A stretch of DNA of 64,000 bases from Halobacillus litoralis (GCF_020524025.1 NZ_JAIVKN010000001.1:930001-994000), one strand, 5' to 3'. Positions 9,250-19,070 are shown, counted from the first letter of the stretch. The notes: generated from the sequence alone by a model not told the origin. Numbers and translations are program-made.

Positions 9250-9840
9250 TTACATCCAGGTGATTTTTGGTTCGGTTTTGTTGATAATCCGCTTAATATT
9301 TGCTCTGTGCCGGTATATGACAAATACCGTAAACAGCGAAAGAACGATGGTCAACCCATATTCTTTAAGAATCAGTGACGCTGTAATTCCGACCAAACCA
9401 CAAACCATCGAAGACAAGGAAACATATTTGGTCAAGTATAAGAGGATGAAAAAAGATAGAATTAATACGAGAAATATGATTGGGTTCACTCCAAGTACGA
9501 CCCCTCCGGAAGTAGCCACGGCTTTTCCACCTTTGAAACCTGCAAATACAGGATACATATGACCGATTACTGCGAAAATACCAATCACAAGAGGGATGAC
9601 TTCAGCTCCAAGAATAAATGGTAAAGCTGCAGCTAACGTCCCCTTTAAGATGTCCGAGATCGTTACAATAAGCCCCGCTTTTTTTCCCAGCACACGGAAT
9701 GTGTTTGTCCCGCCTAAATTACCGCTGCCATGTTCTCTGATATCTGTTCCGTAACCGACTTTGCCGACAATTAATCCTGATGGAATGGAGCCAAGGAGAT
9801 AGGCAAGTAGGGAGTATAATACATATTCCAATAAGTTCAT
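9250..9840 (-). CDS. plsY: Acyl-phosphate:glycerol-3-phosphate acyltransferase PlsY
   Basis: Integral membrane enzyme of 196 aa that makes lysophosphatidic acid from acyl phosphate in phospholipid synthesis. About five membrane helices are visible. The family motifs are present: [29 protein letters not shown] and [14 protein letters not shown]. It is equivalent to yneS in the B. subtilis order. A weak promoter (TTCTTT, 17 nt, TAAAAT) lies at 9861-9889 on the minus strand. Confidence 0.95.
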   Translation of the reverse strand: MNLLEYVLYSLLAYLLGSIPSGLIVGKVGYGTDIREHGSGNLGGTNTFRVLGKKAGLIVTISDILKGTLAAALPFILGAEVIPLVIGIFAVIGHMYPVFAGFKGGKAVATSGGVVLGVNPIIFLVLILSFFILLYLTKYVSLSSMVCGLVGITASLILKEYGLTIVLSLFTVFVIYRHRANIKRIINKTEPKITWM

Positions 9841-10141
9841 CTCCTTCTTTTCTTTCTTTTATTTTATCATGATGATGATAGATAAAGAACCGGTTTTTCT
9901 ACCTGCCATTGAATGTAAATAGGTTTAGACATGGAAGAAAAGATTCCAGTCTCTGTCTCATCGGCAAGTTCACAATTTTCTATTATACCAATTTAGGAGC
10001 AGGTGACAAGAACTTTCCATAAAGTGTTTACAGTATAAAAGGCTGATTCTTCTAATGCATTATGGAAGGAATAAATTTACAAAAGGCCCCACGTTTTATG
10101 ATAATCCGCTTTATTGTCAGGAAGCATATCCATTGCAAAAA

Positions 10142-10167
10142 GTTTCGAATTATGAAAATGTGGGTAT
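10142..10167 (+). promoter_or_regulatory. Sigma-B-like promoter before the osmoprotectant transporter
   Basis: GTTTCG (10142-10147), 14-nt spacer, GGGTAT (10162-10167), 40 nt before the start of the ABC ATPase gene. It fits the general-stress consensus GTTTAA-N12-15-GGGWAW. The 366-base region from 9841 that separates plsY from this operon otherwise shows only the divergent plsY promoter. Inference from motif and position. Confidence 0.6.
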
Positions 10168-10206
10168 TTAGATATGGTCTTTAGTTTAATGCTTAGGGGG
10201 AAAATA

Positions 10207-11265
10207 ATGATAACGTTCACTGATGTGACAAAAACATATCCGGATGGAACGACGGCTTTAAAGAATATTGACTTAGAAGTGAAGGAAGGCGAGCTTTTAA
10301 CATTAATAGGTCCAAGTGGCTGTGGAAAGACAACAACCATGAAAATGATTAACCGTCTCATCCATCCGACAAAAGGAACAATAACGATACATAACAAGGA
10401 TATTACCGAGTACAATATCCACGAACTTAGATGGAACATTGGTTATGTTCTGCAGGAAATTGCTCTGTTCCCACATATGACGATTGAAGAAAACATTTCG
10501 ATTGTGCCTGAAATGAAAAAGTGGAAAAAGAAGGATTTGTCTAAACGAATTGATGAACTGATGAATATGGTGGGTCTTGACTCAAAAAAGCACCGCAAAA
10601 GAAAGCCGAGTGAACTATCCGGCGGGCAGCAACAGCGGGTAGGTGTCATTCGTGCCCTCGCTGCCGATCCAGATATCATATTAATGGATGAACCTTTCAG
10701 CGCGCTTGATCCGATTAGTCGAGAACAGCTGCAGAAAGACATCCGAAACCTCCAGCAGGAAATTCAAAAAACCATTGTATTTGTTACACATGATATGGAT
10801 GAAGCGATGGCTTTAGGTGATCGGGTTTGTTTAATGAAAGAGGGGGAAATTGTTCAGCTGGACACGCCTCAAAACTTAATCTTAAATCCCGCTGACGAAT
10901 TTGTTCAGGACTTTATCGGGAGCCGGAAAACTCCATGGCAGACAGCTGTGGATGTCATTATTGATCAAACGGCACAGGACATCTATTCAATTGAGGAATT
11001 GGATCAAGTACCTGATAAAGGCACGTATGTGCTAAAGGACACAGATGGTTCTTATACTTATGCTCTGAACAATGGAGAAAAAACAGAACTGCCTGCTATA
11101 GAAAATGGAACCGTGCTTCGAGAGGCTGTTCAACTTTTTGAAAAAGGAAACTATGAAGTCTTACCCGTAATAAGAAAGAATCAATTGATTGGTACTTTAT
11201 CCTATAAAGACATTGTACTCTACCTCAAAGAACAATCGAAAGAAGAAATGGAGGTAGGACAATGA
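10207..11265 (+). CDS. Osmoprotectant ABC transporter, ATP-binding protein (OpuCA-like)
   Basis: A 352-aa ATPase powering uptake of glycine betaine, choline or carnitine-type solutes. Walker [10 protein letters not shown] (about residue 35), signature [15 protein letters not shown], Walker [13 protein letters not shown] and H-loop VTHDMDEAM are all intact. The C-terminal part contains one recognisable CBS-like segment ([19 protein letters not shown]), a domain used in this family to sense ionic strength. The ATG at 10207 follows AGGGGG; the upstream ATG at 10174 lacks a ribosome binding site and overlaps the promoter. It overlaps the permease gene by ATGA. Confidence 0.92.
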   Translation: MITFTDVTKTYPDGTTALKNIDLEVKEGELLTLIGPSGCGKTTTMKMINRLIHPTKGTITIHNKDITEYNIHELRWNIGYVLQEIALFPHMTIEENISIVPEMKKWKKKDLSKRIDELMNMVGLDSKKHRKRKPSELSGGQQQRVGVIRALAADPDIILMDEPFSALDPISREQLQKDIRNLQQEIQKTIVFVTHDMDEAMALGDRVCLMKEGEIVQLDTPQNLILNPADEFVQDFIGSRKTPWQTAVDVIIDQTAQDIYSIEELDQVPDKGTYVLKDTDGSYTYALNNGEKTELPAIENGTVLREAVQLFEKGNYEVLPVIRKNQLIGTLSYKDIVLYLKEQSKEEMEVGQ

Positions 11266-12791
11266 TGGTTGGTTTTATAAATGTATTTATGGAAAGACAG
11301 GACGTTTTATGGGAAAAAGTATGGGAGCATTTGCAGATATCTATCATCTCCCTGGTCATTGCCACGCTTATTTCTGTTCCTCTGGGGCTTCTTCTAACCA
11401 GGAAGCAGAAAGTAGCTGAACCAGTCATAGGTTTAACGGCTGTGTTACAGACCATTCCCAGTTTAGCTGTACTCGCTTTTCTCATCCCGTTCTTTGGGAT
11501 TGGGCAGACGCCGGCTATTATCGCTCTTGCTGCGTATGGACTCCTTCCTATTTTAAGGAATACGTATACAGGCATTAAAGAAGTGGATCCTGCTTTAAAA
11601 GAAGCGGCCACTGGTATGGGAATGAGTTCATTCAGGCGCCTATCAAGAGTGGAGCTGCCACTTGCTATGCCTGTCATTATGGCGGGTATACGAACGTCTA
11701 TGGTCTTAATTGTCGGAACAACCACTATTGCAGCTTTAATAGGTGCCGGGGGTCTCGGTGATTTGATTTTACTGGGCCTGGATCGTGGTGGTGATGCCAA
11801 TCTTATCTTGTTGGGAGCTATCCCGGCTGCGCTTTTAGCCATTATTCTCGATTTAATCTTACGTTTATTCGAACGGACATCAGCAAAATCGGGTTTTCGC
11901 TCACTTGTCAGTCTATTAGTCATAGCTGCATTAATTGCTGTTGGACCTTTAGCTTTCGGTGGTAAAGCAAAGAATGATATCACACTCGGTGCGAAATTAG
12001 GGTCAGAACCAGCTATTCTTATAAACATGTATAAGCTGTTGATTGAAGAGGAAACGGATATAAGTGTAGGGTTGAAGCCAAACTTAGGAAAGACAGATTT
12101 AGTCTTCAGCGCGCTCGAAGAAGGCAGTATTGATATTTATCCTGAATTTACGGGGACAGCCATTGTCTCATTGTTAGGGGAACAGGCCAATAGCAATGAT
12201 CCCAAGGAAGTGTATCAGCAGGCGCAAGAAGGTATGGCTGACACATATGACATGGCTTTTCTTGAACCTATGCAGTTCAATAATACGTATGCCGTAGCGA
12301 CGACTCAAAAGCTCGCTGAACAATACGGACTCGAAACGATCGGCGATTTGAAACAGGTGGAAGATCAAATCACCGCCGGCTTCACGTTAGAATTCAATGA
12401 CCGCCAGGATGGATATCAGGGCATGAAAGAAGTATACAACCTTGATTTAGGGGAAGTTCGAACGATGGATCCAGGGTTAAGACAAGGAGCTATATCCAGT
12501 GGGGAAGTCGACATTATTGACGCCTATGCTACAGCTGGTTATATGGTAGATTTAAATCTAAAAGTGCTGGAAGATCCGAAGAACCTTTTTCCTCCTTATC
12601 AGGGAGCTCCTTTGATGAGACAGGAAACGCTGGACCGCTATCCTGAAATCCAGGAAGTACTAAATCAATTAGGTGGTAAGATTACAGGAGATCAAATGAG
12701 GGAAATGAACTATGCGGTTGATTTTGAAGACCGTTCACCAGAAGCAGTCGCCCGCGAATATCTCTTGAATCAAGGTTTGATTGAAGAATAG
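11262..12791 (+). CDS. Osmoprotectant ABC transporter, permease fused to substrate-binding protein
   Basis: A 509-aa chain joining two parts that are separate proteins in B. subtilis OpuC/OpuB. Residues about 15-210 form the permease, with several hydrophobic helices and the EAA-type loop [21 protein letters not shown] further hydrophobic segment near 218-235 leads into the extracellular binding domain (about 240-509: [47 protein letters not shown]). With one ATPase gene upstream this gives a complete two-gene importer. The substrate is probably a quaternary amine osmolyte, but the exact one cannot be stated. The start overlaps the ATPase stop. Confidence 0.92.
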   Translation: MMVGFINVFMERQDVLWEKVWEHLQISIISLVIATLISVPLGLLLTRKQKVAEPVIGLTAVLQTIPSLAVLAFLIPFFGIGQTPAIIALAAYGLLPILRNTYTGIKEVDPALKEAATGMGMSSFRRLSRVELPLAMPVIMAGIRTSMVLIVGTTTIAALIGAGGLGDLILLGLDRGGDANLILLGAIPAALLAIILDLILRLFERTSAKSGFRSLVSLLVIAALIAVGPLAFGGKAKNDITLGAKLGSEPAILINMYKLLIEEETDISVGLKPNLGKTDLVFSALEEGSIDIYPEFTGTAIVSLLGEQANSNDPKEVYQQAQEGMADTYDMAFLEPMQFNNTYAVATTQKLAEQYGLETIGDLKQVEDQITAGFTLEFNDRQDGYQGMKEVYNLDLGEVRTMDPGLRQGAISSGEVDIIDAYATAGYMVDLNLKVLEDPKNLFPPYQGAPLMRQETLDRYPEIQEVLNQLGGKITGDQMREMNYAVDFEDRSPEAVAREYLLNQGLIEE

Positions 12792-12801
12792 GAGGAATTC
12801 T

Positions 12802-13212
12802 GTGTCTTTTCAAAACCCATATAAAGATGAGATTAAACAGCTGTTAGAAGAGTCAAAAACCATTGCGGTTGTAGGTTTATCAGACAAACCTCACCGGACG
12901 TCCTATCAAGTCAGCCAGGCAATGCAGGAGGCAGGATACAAAATTATTCCTGTTAACCCGACAATTACGGAGGCTTTAGGCGAGAAAGCCGTTGCAGATT
13001 TAAGCGAGATTCAGGAACCTGTCGATATTATTAATGTGTTTCGAAGATCTGAATATCTGCCGGATGCAGCCCGGAAGGCAAAAGAAATTGATGCCAAAGC
13101 ATTCTGGGCCCAGCAGGGAGTGTATAGTGAGGAGGCCTGGCATCTGTTAGAAGACGACTCAAAGCTTGTCATTATGGACCTCTGCATTAAAGTTGCGCAT
13201 AGTATTTATTAA
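12802..13212 (+). CDS. yneT: CoA-binding-domain protein YneT
   Basis: A 136-aa Rossmann-type CoA_binding domain protein: TIAVVGLSDKPHRTSYQVSQAM at the nucleotide-binding loop, then YKIIPVNP and DLCIKVAH near the end. Function unknown in the family; it lacks the ligase part of succinyl-CoA synthetase. The start is the GTG at 12802, with AGGAGG 10 nt upstream, 10 nt after the transporter stop; the TTG at 12781 would overlap the transporter gene. It precedes parE as in B. subtilis, though here it follows an inserted transporter operon. Confidence 0.88.
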   Translation: MSFQNPYKDEIKQLLEESKTIAVVGLSDKPHRTSYQVSQAMQEAGYKIIPVNPTITEALGEKAVADLSEIQEPVDIINVFRRSEYLPDAARKAKEIDAKAFWAQQGVYSEEAWHLLEDDSKLVIMDLCIKVAHSIY

Positions 13213-13233
13213 CAAAAAAATAAACAGAAATTG

Positions 13234-13264
13234 AAAAAATCCCTGGTCATTCAGGGGTTTTTTC
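13234..13264 (+). terminator. Terminator after yneT
   Basis: AAAAAATCCCTG, loop GTCATT, CAGGGGTTTTTT: a 12-bp stem with one G-T pair and a run of T. Confidence 0.85.
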
Positions 13265-13385
13265 ATGTTTTTTGGAAGAATTATGTTTGCGAAACCCTAT
13301 AAAATCGCTACAATATAACAAGCAATGTTTTTTTCGGTGTAAGGTCGTGGAAAGAAAATGAAGCATACCGGACCATTCATAAGGA

Positions 13386-13445
13386 AGCATAAGACAGGCA
13401 ATTTTATGGAAGAACACACCTCTATATCATTGCGTGTCTTATACT
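13386..13445. repeat. Long imperfect inverted repeat in the parE leader
   Basis: Arms 13386-13402 and 13429-13445 are complementary at 15 of 17 positions, with a 26-nt loop. No T tract follows, and it lies upstream of the parE promoter, within the 360-base gap between yneT and parE. Role unknown; it might be the end of a short untranslated transcript or a protein site. Confidence 0.6.
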
Positions 13446-13485
13446 AGGCTGAAGAAGCATGAACTGTGTAGATCAAGGATAAACA

Positions 13486-13514
13486 TTTACACGAACGAAC
13501 GTTTGTTCTATTAT
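13486..13514 (+). promoter_or_regulatory. parE promoter with embedded LexA-type box
   Basis: TTTACA (13486-13491), a spacer of exactly 17 nt and TATTAT (13509-13514). The spacer contains CGAACGAACGTTTG (13492-13505), one mismatch from the Bacillus SOS pattern CGAAC-N4-GTTCG. A bound repressor would occlude RNA polymerase. parEC are reported members of the LexA regulon in B. subtilis (established knowledge, from memory). Confidence 0.7.
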
Positions 13515-13572
13515 TGATAGTAGGTACGTAGTTATCGTTGTTGTTGTTGAAGAGAAAGGAGCCGATGGCAAA

Positions 13573-15528
13573 TTGTCGAATCAAAATCAAACGTATTCAG
13601 ATGATTCAATACAAGTACTGGAAGGGTTGGAGGCCGTTCGGAAAAGGCCCGGGATGTATATCGGGTCGACCGATCATCGTGGTCTTCATCATCTTGTACA
13701 TGAAATTGTAGATAACGCGATCGATGAAGCATTGTCTGGATTCGGTCAGAAGATGACTGTCACGCTCCACAAAGATGGCAGTGTTTCGGTTGAGGATGAA
13801 GCTAGAGGAATGCCTACGGGGATGCATAAAACAGGAAAACCAACACCTGAAGTAATCCTGACAGTCCTGCATGCCGGCGGGAAATTTGGACAGGGTGGCT
13901 ATAAATCTTCCGGTGGGCTTCACGGCGTTGGCGCCTCCGTTGTGAATGCGCTGTCGGAGTGGCTCGAGGTGCACATCTGCAGAGACGGAGAGAAATTTTA
14001 TCAAAGGTTTGAAAATGGCGGAGTACCTGTAACGTCCCTTGAGAATAAAGGGGCGACAAGAAAAACAGGAACGACCATCCGTTTTAAACCTGATCCAAAA
14101 ATATTTTCCGTAACGAAGTTTAATTTTGAGACCCTTTCGGAAAGATTGAGAGAAGCGGCCTTTTTATTAAAAGGATTCCGTATCGTCTTAGTAGATGAAC
14201 GAAAAGAGACTGTAAAAGAAGAGTACCAATATGATGATGGCCTTGTATCCTTCGTAAGTTACCTGAACGAAGAAAAAGATACCCTTCACCCTGTGGTCTC
14301 CTTTGAAGGAGAGCACGCGGGCATTGAAGTCGATTTCGCTTTTCAATTCAATGATGGGTTTGCTGAGAATATCCTCTCTTTTGTTAATAACGTTCGTACA
14401 AAAGATGGAGGTACCCATGAATCAGGAGCTAAAACGGCGATTACGAGAATCTTTAACGATTACGCACGAAGAGCCCAGCTTCTAAAGGAAAAAGATAAGA
14501 ATTTAGAAGGAAACGATATCAGAGAGGGATTTACAGCTATTATCTCTGCAAGAATTCCTGAAGAACTCTTACAGTTTGAAGGACAAACGAAGAGTAAACT
14601 TGGGACATCCGAGGCAAGATCAGCTGTTGACGGGGTCGTGGCTGAGCAGTTGTCCTACTTTTTAGAAGAGAACCCTGATGTAGCTTCCATGCTTATTAAA
14701 AAAGCCATTAAGGCTAAAGAAGCGCGTGAAGCAGCAAGAAAAGCCCGTGAAGATGCCCGTTCAGGCAAAAAGAAAAAGCGGAAAGATACATTGCTTAGTG
14801 GGAAGTTAACACCAGCGCAGTCAAAAAACGCACAAAAGAATGAGTTATACTTAGTTGAGGGAGACTCAGCAGGTGGATCAGCGAAGCAGGGACGTGACCG
14901 AAAGTTTCAGGCCGTGCTTCCCCTGCGAGGAAAAGTTATTAATACAGAAAAAGCAAAGATTGCTGATATCTTTAAAAACGAAGAAATATCTACAATTATT
15001 CATACCATTGGTGCAGGTGTTGGAGGAGATTTCACCTTAGAAGACTGCAATTACGATAAAATCGTCATTATGACCGACGCCGACACGGATGGTGCTCATA
15101 TCCAGGTTCTGCTGCTGACTTTCTTCTACCGTTACATGAGGCCATTGGTGGAAGCTGGGAAAGTGTTCATTGCTCTCCCGCCTCTATATAAAGTCTCTAA
15201 AGGAAAAGGCAAGAAAGAAAAAACAGAATATGCCTGGGATGAACAAGGCATGCAGAAGATACTGAAAGAATTTAAGAATGGTTATTCGATCCAACGTTAC
15301 AAAGGTTTAGGGGAAATGAATGCTGATCAGCTCTGGGAAACAACGATGAATCCGGAGTCACGCACGTTAATACGGGTAACAATTGACGATATTGCACGTG
15401 TTGAACGCAGGGTGACAACCCTCATGGGAGACAAAGTGGAACCTCGCCGTAAATGGATTGAATCCCACGTCGCTTTTGGTCTTGAGGACGAAGCGAACAT
15501 TCTAGAAAATGACAAAATTCAATCGTAA
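13573..15528 (+). CDS. parE: DNA topoisomerase IV subunit B
   Basis: ATPase subunit of topoisomerase IV, which decatenates replicated chromosomes; 651 aa. GHKL ATPase motifs (EIVDNAIDEA, SSGGLHGVGASVVNALS) occupy the N-terminus. The TOPRIM domain shows EGDSAGGSAKQGRDR, LPLRGKVINTEKA and DADTDGAHI. The start is TTG 13573, about 11 nt after AAAGGAG; no better in-frame start exists. It is followed 15 nt later by parC. Regulation by DNA damage is suggested by the box in its promoter. Confidence 0.96.
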   Translation: MSNQNQTYSDDSIQVLEGLEAVRKRPGMYIGSTDHRGLHHLVHEIVDNAIDEALSGFGQKMTVTLHKDGSVSVEDEARGMPTGMHKTGKPTPEVILTVLHAGGKFGQGGYKSSGGLHGVGASVVNALSEWLEVHICRDGEKFYQRFENGGVPVTSLENKGATRKTGTTIRFKPDPKIFSVTKFNFETLSERLREAAFLLKGFRIVLVDERKETVKEEYQYDDGLVSFVSYLNEEKDTLHPVVSFEGEHAGIEVDFAFQFNDGFAENILSFVNNVRTKDGGTHESGAKTAITRIFNDYARRAQLLKEKDKNLEGNDIREGFTAIISARIPEELLQFEGQTKSKLGTSEARSAVDGVVAEQLSYFLEENPDVASMLIKKAIKAKEAREAARKAREDARSGKKKKRKDTLLSGKLTPAQSKNAQKNELYLVEGDSAGGSAKQGRDRKFQAVLPLRGKVINTEKAKIADIFKNEEISTIIHTIGAGVGGDFTLEDCNYDKIVIMTDADTDGAHIQVLLLTFFYRYMRPLVEAGKVFIALPPLYKVSKGKGKKEKTEYAWDEQGMQKILKEFKNGYSIQRYKGLGEMNADQLWETTMNPESRTLIRVTIDDIARVERRVTTLMGDKVEPRRKWIESHVAFGLEDEANILENDKIQS

Positions 15529-15543
15529 AAGGGGGACCCTCTG

Positions 15544-18003
15544 TTGGCTGAGGCAGAAAAGTTTTTAGATTTACCATTAGAAGAAGTTCTCGGAGACCGC
15601 TTCGGGAGGTATAGTAAGTATATTATTCAGGAACGTGCTCTTCCAGATGTACGGGACGGATTAAAACCTGTGCAGCGACGTATTCTCTATGCGATGCATC
15701 AGGAAAAGAACACTCATGAGAAAGCCTACCGGAAATCGGCAAAGACCGTGGGTACCGTTATCGGTAACTACCACCCGCACGGGGATACATCCGTGTATGA
15801 TGCGATGGTTCGTTTAAGCCAGACATGGAAAGTAAGAAAACCGCTCGTTGAGATGCATGGAAATAACGGGAGCGTCGATGGTGATCCTCCCGCAGCCATG
15901 CGTTACACGGAAGCGCGTCTTTCGGCCATCTCATCTGAATTGTTAAGAGATATCGAAAAGCAGACCGTAGAGTTTATTCCAAACTTTGATGACACTATTG
16001 AAGAGCCGACTGTCCTGCCGGCTAAGTTTCCTAACCTGCTTGTGAACGGATCAACAGGAATTTCAGCAGGTTACGCAACGGAAATCCCTTCCCATAACTT
16101 AGGTGAAGTCATTGATGCTGTGATTATGAAAATTGATAAGCCAACAGCGACTGTTCCTGATCTAATGACTAAGCTTAAAGGACCTGATTTTCCAACCGGT
16201 GGAACTATTCAGGGAGTAGATGGCATTCGTAAAGCGTACGAAACCGGAAAAGGAAAGATCGTTGTCCGCGGCCGTGCTGAAATTCAGCAGCAGCGCGGAG
16301 GCCGGGAACAGATCGTCATTGACGAAATTCCTTTTGAAGTAAATAAAGCAAACATGGTCAAGCGTATGGATGAACTGCGGATCGATAAAAAAGTAGAAGG
16401 AATTGCGGAGGTTCGTGACGAAACGGACCGTACAGGCCTGCGTGTCGTGATTGATCTGAAGAAAGATGCTAATAGTGAAGGTGTCTTAAATTACCTGTAT
16501 AAGCATACCGATCTTCAGATTTCCTATAACTTTAACATGGTGGCGATCCACGACCGGACGCCTAAACTGCTGAGCCTTCCAATGATGCTGGACTCTTATA
16601 TCCACCATCAAAAAGAAGTCGTTACAAGGCAGTCGATTTTTGACTTAAATAAAGCCAAAAGCCGTGCTCATATTGTCGAAGGCTTAATTAAAGCGATTTC
16701 TATCCTGGATGAAGTAATTGCAACGATCCGGGCTTCTAAAGATAAAGCAGATGCGAAGGACCAGTTGATCTCGAAATACGGGTTTACGCAGGAACAGTCC
16801 GAAGCGATTGTAACCTTACAGCTTTATCGTTTAACAAATACAGATATTACAGCCCTGCAGGCAGAAGCAGAAGAATTGAACAAACAGATTGAATACTTGG
16901 AGAAGCTCCTGACGAGTGAGCATGAGATGATGAAGGTCATCAAGGCAGATCTCCGCTCTATGAAGAAGCAGTACAGCGATAATCGCCTGACGAACATTGA
17001 AGAGAAGGTCGAAGAATTAAAAGTGGATCTAGAAGTTACCGTAGCGAGTGAAGATGTATTGGTGTCAGTCACCAAAGACGGGTATGTAAAACGAACGAGC
17101 CTACGTTCCTACGCAGCTTCTAATGGCGCTGACTTTGCTCTTAAAGACGGTGATCATCTCCTCCGTTTATGTGAAATGAATACAACCGACACGATTCTAT
17201 TATTTACAAATTTAGGGAAGTATCTATTCCTGCCCGTTCATAAGCTCCCGGATATCCGCTGGAAGGACCTTGGGCAGTACATTTCAAATATTGTACAGGT
17301 TGAAAAGGATGAATATCTTGTTGAAGCCATCCCGGTCCGGGAATTTAACGAAAACAAATTCCTCTTATTCTTCACTAAAAATGGGATGGTGAAGAAGAGT
17401 GAGCTGAGTCTCTATCAGGCCCAGCGTCATTCTAAAGCGTTAGTAGCCATTAATTTGAAGAATGATGATGAAGTCGTTGATGTTCATATGACAAATGGAG
17501 AGTCCGACCTCTTCCTTGCTTCTGATAAAGGGTATGCGCTCTGGTATCACGAAGAAGAAGTAAATACAGTCGGCCAAAGGGCATCAGGAGTAAAAGCGAT
17601 CCAGCTGAAAGAAGATGAACACGTGGTTTCCGGCCAGGTATTTGACGCTAAAGACGATCCATCCATCTTACTAACGACACACCGTGCAGCCGTTAAGCGT
17701 ATGAGGTTGAAAGAATTCGACCGGACAAGCAGAGCCAAACGCGGTGTTATTATGCTGCGTGAACTGAAAAAGAACCCTCATGAACTTGTCGATGTCCACC
17801 TTGTGCAGCGGGACGATCAAGTCGTCATCATGACAGAAAAAGATGAAATCATTTACGTAAATCCGATGGACTTCAAAGCAAACGATCGATACAGCAATGG
17901 TTCCTATGTATTGGATACAGAACAAAAAGGAACCGTGAAAGAAGCCTGGGTCAAGCCTGAATATGAAGTTCCGTTTGAATCAGATTCTGCAGAAAATAAA
18001 TAA
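15544..18003 (+). CDS. parC: DNA topoisomerase IV subunit A
   Basis: Cleavage-religation subunit, 819 aa. The catalytic tyrosine lies in PPAAMRYTEARLS; the winged-helix segment before it (HPHGDTSVYDAMVRLSQ) is the quinolone-interaction region, with Ser and an Asp where many homologues have Glu. The C-terminal half contains beta-propeller repeats with recurring K(R/K) turns. The TTG start at 15544 follows AAGGGGGAC. In an operon with parE and closed by a strong terminator. Confidence 0.96.
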   Translation: MAEAEKFLDLPLEEVLGDRFGRYSKYIIQERALPDVRDGLKPVQRRILYAMHQEKNTHEKAYRKSAKTVGTVIGNYHPHGDTSVYDAMVRLSQTWKVRKPLVEMHGNNGSVDGDPPAAMRYTEARLSAISSELLRDIEKQTVEFIPNFDDTIEEPTVLPAKFPNLLVNGSTGISAGYATEIPSHNLGEVIDAVIMKIDKPTATVPDLMTKLKGPDFPTGGTIQGVDGIRKAYETGKGKIVVRGRAEIQQQRGGREQIVIDEIPFEVNKANMVKRMDELRIDKKVEGIAEVRDETDRTGLRVVIDLKKDANSEGVLNYLYKHTDLQISYNFNMVAIHDRTPKLLSLPMMLDSYIHHQKEVVTRQSIFDLNKAKSRAHIVEGLIKAISILDEVIATIRASKDKADAKDQLISKYGFTQEQSEAIVTLQLYRLTNTDITALQAEAEELNKQIEYLEKLLTSEHEMMKVIKADLRSMKKQYSDNRLTNIEEKVEELKVDLEVTVASEDVLVSVTKDGYVKRTSLRSYAASNGADFALKDGDHLLRLCEMNTTDTILLFTNLGKYLFLPVHKLPDIRWKDLGQYISNIVQVEKDEYLVEAIPVREFNENKFLLFFTKNGMVKKSELSLYQAQRHSKALVAINLKNDDEVVDVHMTNGESDLFLASDKGYALWYHEEEVNTVGQRASGVKAIQLKEDEHVVSGQVFDAKDDPSILLTTHRAAVKRMRLKEFDRTSRAKRGVIMLRELKKNPHELVDVHLVQRDDQVVIMTEKDEIIYVNPMDFKANDRYSNGSYVLDTEQKGTVKEAWVKPEYEVPFESDSAENK

Positions 18004-18011
18004 CTGTAACG

Positions 18012-18045
18012 AAGAGCCTCTGAATAATCAGGGGCTCTTTTTTTA
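18012..18045 (+). terminator. Terminator of parEC
   Basis: AAGAGCCTCTGA, loop ATAA, TCAGGGGCTCTT: 12-bp stem with one G-T pair, then a T run. The 160 bases from here to the next gene hold a small near-palindrome ATAATATTGATATTAT (18116-18131) and no recognisable promoter. Confidence 0.9.
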
Positions 18046-18208
18046 TTACAGAAACCATAGTGATCTTTGGTTTTCTTTAGATTAATGTCTGAAAAGCCCT
18101 GAATTTATTCAGGTCATAATATTGATATTATCAAGCCTCTGTGTGCTAACGTCCACACTATATATCCCTTTGAAAATACAATAAGAATAGAAAGTGGAGG
18201 TGAAAAAG

Positions 18209-18916
18209 TTGAAAGATGAGAGAAATGATAATGAGAGTCATTCATCCAACTTAAGATGGGGGGATGATCATAAGCGGGATTGCTGTGAAAAGCAGTTTCC
18301 AATTTATTCTAAGCCCCGTAGATGCAATTGCCCGCCAGGCCCAACAGGTGCAACAGGAGAACCAGGTCCGCCAGGCCCAACAGGTGCAACAGGAGAACCA
18401 GGTCCGCCAGGGCCAACAGGTGCAACAGGAGAACCAGGTCCGCCAGGGCCAACAGGTGCAACAGGAGAACCAGGTCCGCCAGGCCCAACAGGTGCAACAG
18501 GGGAACCAGGTCCTAGTGTTATAGCGATTACCTTGGCGAATCCTAGAATACAAGGATCGCCTAATGGGCGTTTTGTAGGTGTAGGTTCTAAAGGTCCTTT
18601 TATAGAAAATAATGTAGTCGTACCTCAAAATGCATTAATCACCGGGTTTGTATTAAGTATTCGAGATGAGGCAGTTACGGGTGACGAAGAAATCAAGGGT
18701 ACAATATGGGTTGATTCTAGTGGTTGTGGAACTGAACCTCAACCTCTAGATATTAGCGTGACATTTAAAGCTGACGATGACCCTTTTGAATGTTGTAAAC
18801 ATGCTGTGTTTGAGCCAGTACCGTTATCTCAATGTGATTTATTATCTGTGGAAATATTAGGGAAGGATGCATTGGAAAGTGGTGTAACAGCAACCATTTT
18901 ATTAGAATTGATCTAA
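18209..18916 (+). CDS. Collagen-like repeat protein, probably an exosporium or spore-surface glycoprotein (BclA/BclB type)
   Basis: A 235-aa protein: a short charged N-terminus with Cys pairs (CC, CNC), a collagen-like stretch of Gly-X-Thr/Pro triplets ([12 protein letters not shown] five times), and a C-terminal beta-rich domain of about 130 aa with several Cys ([27 protein letters not shown]). The layout matches trimeric spore-surface proteins; the Thr residues are likely glycosylation sites. There is no signal peptide, as expected for mother-cell spore proteins. The start is TTG 18209, six nt after GGAGGTG; earlier GTG codons overlap that ribosome binding site. Flanked by unrelated genes. 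Confidence 0.82.
   Translation: MKDERNDNESHSSNLRWGDDHKRDCCEKQFPIYSKPRRCNCPPGPTGATGEPGPPGPTGATGEPGPPGPTGATGEPGPPGPTGATGEPGPPGPTGATGEPGPSVIAITLANPRIQGSPNGRFVGVGSKGPFIENNVVVPQNALITGFVLSIRDEAVTGDEEIKGTIWVDSSGCGTEPQPLDISVTFKADDDPFECCKHAVFEPVPLSQCDLLSVEILGKDALESGVTATILLELI
18332..18511 (+). repeat. Five tandem 36-bp repeats encoding collagen-like triplets
   Basis: Five head-to-tail units beginning CCGCCAGG, nearly identical: the only differences seen are GGC/GGG at one codon and a GGA to GGG change in the last unit. Near-identity at silent positions points to recent expansion, so copy number may vary between strains. Long open frames on the other strand here are a by-product of the repeat. Confidence 0.95.
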
Positions 18917-18930
18917 CAGTAATGTTTTTC

Positions 18931-18967
18931 ACAAGAAAGAACAGGATTTCCAACTGTTCTTTCTTGT
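18931..18967. terminator. Hairpin after the collagen-like gene
   Basis: A 14-bp perfect inverted repeat (ACAAGAAAGAACAG with CTGTTCTTTCTTGT), 9-nt loop, 14 nt after the stop codon. The T tract is inside the stem rather than after it, so it may be a weak terminator. Confidence 0.6.
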
Positions 18968-19009
18968 AGATATAAATTATTCTTTATATTTTGTAAAGTT
19001 AAGATAATT

Positions 19010-19039
19010 TTGATTTGTAGTTGAAAACTATGATAAAAT
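19010..19039 (+). promoter_or_regulatory. Sigma-A promoter of the tetR gene
   Basis: TTGATT (19010-19015), 18-nt spacer, TAAAAT (19034-19039), about 30 nt before the start codon. Confidence 0.55.
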
Positions 19040-19070
19040 GAGTATATATTCAGCGGAAGGGAGTTGATGT

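Noticed and set aside
9076-9250. Zur box before folE2
   Set aside because: Zinc control is known for the B. subtilis homologue, but no sequence resembling the Zur inverted repeat was found.
11225-12028. 267-aa open frame on the minus strand
   Set aside because: It lies wholly opposite the intact transporter permease gene, has no ribosome binding site, and has a low-complexity, basic composition typical of an antisense shadow.
18332-18511. Regular 36-bp repeats as a CRISPR array
   Set aside because: The repeats are head to tail without unique spacers and are inside a coding frame.
18251-18628. Cys/Trp-rich minus-strand frame over the collagen repeats
   Set aside because: The repeated peptide is only the reverse complement of the 36-bp unit; the plus strand encodes a recognisable collagen-like protein.
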